From contig JAZQVC010000019.1 in NCBI GenBank assembly GCA_045631645.1, forward strand, positions 1 through 23,939: a stretch of DNA of 23,939 nt. The letters run 5' to 3'. The number at the start of each line of letters is the position of its first letter. The stretch's first letter is position 1. Source of the DNA: SIG459 sp045631645 (lineage in GTDB: Bacteria > Bacillota > Clostridia > Oscillospirales > Oscillospiraceae). Of the stretch, positions 23,425-23,939 are shown in pieces. The position numbers were made by a program, and so were the translations under genes. Below the pieces are notes generated by a model, which was not told the DNA's origin, ran no database searches, and was given only the letters and a program-made list of their open reading frames with translations.

Positions 23425-23430
23425 ATATGC

Positions 23431-23458
23431 GAGCCTGAGAATCAACTCAGGCTCTTTT
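23431..23458. other. Hairpin between the first-listed 5S rRNA and tRNA-Asn
   Basis: GAGCCTGAG (23431-23439) and CTCAGGCTC (23446-23454) form a 9-bp stem with TTTT after it on plus. On the transcribed minus strand there is no T run, so it is more likely a processing stem of the 5S-tRNA precursor than a terminator of the array. Confidence 0.5.
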
Positions 23459-23460
23459 GT

Positions 23461-23576
<116 letters not shown>

Positions 23577-23579
23577 TGT

Positions 23580-23655
23580 TGGTACACCTTCAGGGACTCG
23601 AACCCTGGACACCCTGATTAAGAGTCAGGTGCTCTACCAACTGAGCTAAAGGTGC
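23580..23655 (-). tRNA. tRNA-Lys (anticodon CTT), first copy
   Basis: A 76-nt cloverleaf with encoded CCA. Anticodon stem CCTGA/TCAGG with loop CTCTTAA. Acceptor GCACCTT/AAGGTGT has a G1-U72 wobble. Confidence 0.95.
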
Positions 23656-23660
23656 ATATA

Positions 23661-23735
23661 TGGTGACCCCTAGGAGAATCGAACTCCTGTTTGCGGCGTG
23701 AGAGGCCGCCGTCTTGACCGCTTGACCAATGGGCC
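23661..23735 (-). tRNA. tRNA-Glu (anticodon CTC)
   Basis: A 75-nt cloverleaf with encoded CCA, typical Glu D-arm TTGGTCAAGCGGTCAAGAC, and anticodon stem GCGGC/GCCGC with loop CTCTCAC. The acceptor GGCCCAT/AGGGGTC carries an A6-G67 mismatch where most relatives have A-U. Confidence 0.94.
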
Positions 23736-23738
23736 ATC

Positions 23739-23814
23739 TGGTGCACCATCAGGGACTCGAACCCGGGACCCACTGATTAAGAGTCAGTTGCTCTACCAGC
23801 TGAGCTAATGGTGC
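23739..23814 (-). tRNA. tRNA-Lys (anticodon CTT), second copy
   Basis: A 76-nt cloverleaf with encoded CCA. Anticodon stem ACTGA/TCAGT with loop CTCTTAA; acceptor GCACCAT/ATGGTGC is fully paired. It shares the anticodon with the other Lys tRNA but differs in the acceptor and anticodon stems. Confidence 0.96.
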
Positions 23815-23823
23815 AAATATATG

Positions 23824-23936
23824 TCGGCATTACATATTTTCCCGGGCCGTCGCCAGCCAAGTATTGTCAGCACATGTGAGCTTAACTACCGTGTTCGAAA
23901 TGGGAACGGGTGGACCCTCGTCGTAATCAACACCTA
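23824..23936 (-). rRNA. rrf: 5S ribosomal RNA (right-most copy)
   Basis: A gene of about 113 nt on minus with CCCGTTCCCATTTCGAACAC and GTTAAGCTC conserved. Ends GGTGTT/AATGCC pair with wobbles; the exact ends are approximate. It is the first gene of the visible array and probably ends an rRNA operon lying to the right of the window. Confidence 0.9.
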
Positions 23937-23939
23937 CTA

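Overview
The window looks like a chromosomal piece of an anaerobic, gut-type Firmicute, probably a Clostridia/Oscillospirales member. The reasons are strong GGAGG-type ribosome sites, sigma-A promoters, oxygen-sensitive Fe-S, flavin and molybdenum enzymes, tRNAs with encoded CCA, and a tRNA/5S array. Family names come from motif recognition by eye; no database search was run.

Region A (1-8980, minus strand) is one tightly packed redox operon. It is read from a near-consensus promoter at 8952-8980 with a FadR-type operator over its -10 box. The order is a GntR/FadR regulator, a cytosolic molybdopterin (bis-MGD) oxidoreductase, a four-cluster ferredoxin subunit, a TorD-type chaperone fused to an AsrA-like Fe-S protein, an AsrB-like flavin/[2Fe-2S] reductase, an Old Yellow Enzyme/2-enoate-reductase-type flavoenzyme, and a URO-D superfamily gene that leaves the window. 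The AsrA/AsrB module has no sulfite-reductase catalytic subunit (AsrC) beside it, so it probably carries NAD(P)H electrons to the molybdoenzyme. This hybrid is the best candidate here for an undescribed system.

Region B (9184 to about 15700) begins at tRNA-Ala(GGC) and reads as a partly decayed island. It holds a noncoding stretch, an unknown 127-aa gene, a structured noncoding segment, a 41-aa ORF, a DUF2188 protein, the C-terminal stub of a tyrosine recombinase, a PD-(D/E)xK nuclease + DUF2075 helicase-like protein, a small Myb/SANT-like HTH protein, a DUF4268 nuclease-like protein, a truncated second copy of the HTH gene, and an SseB-like protein. It could serve defence or nucleic-acid processing.

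Region C (15771-19060) has a macro-domain + HTH protein and a vWA protein on plus, then a small membrane-anchored protein and a DUF6054-like protein on minus.

Region D (19062-23084) is housekeeping: glycogen phosphorylase (minus) and a PepD-type M20 dipeptidase (plus), divergently transcribed.

Region E (23101-23939, minus) is a stable-RNA array. In transcription order it runs 5S, Lys, Glu, Lys, 5S, Asn, Met, Trp, ending in a terminator. The two 5S genes differ at roughly 20 positions and have no 16S or 23S between them.
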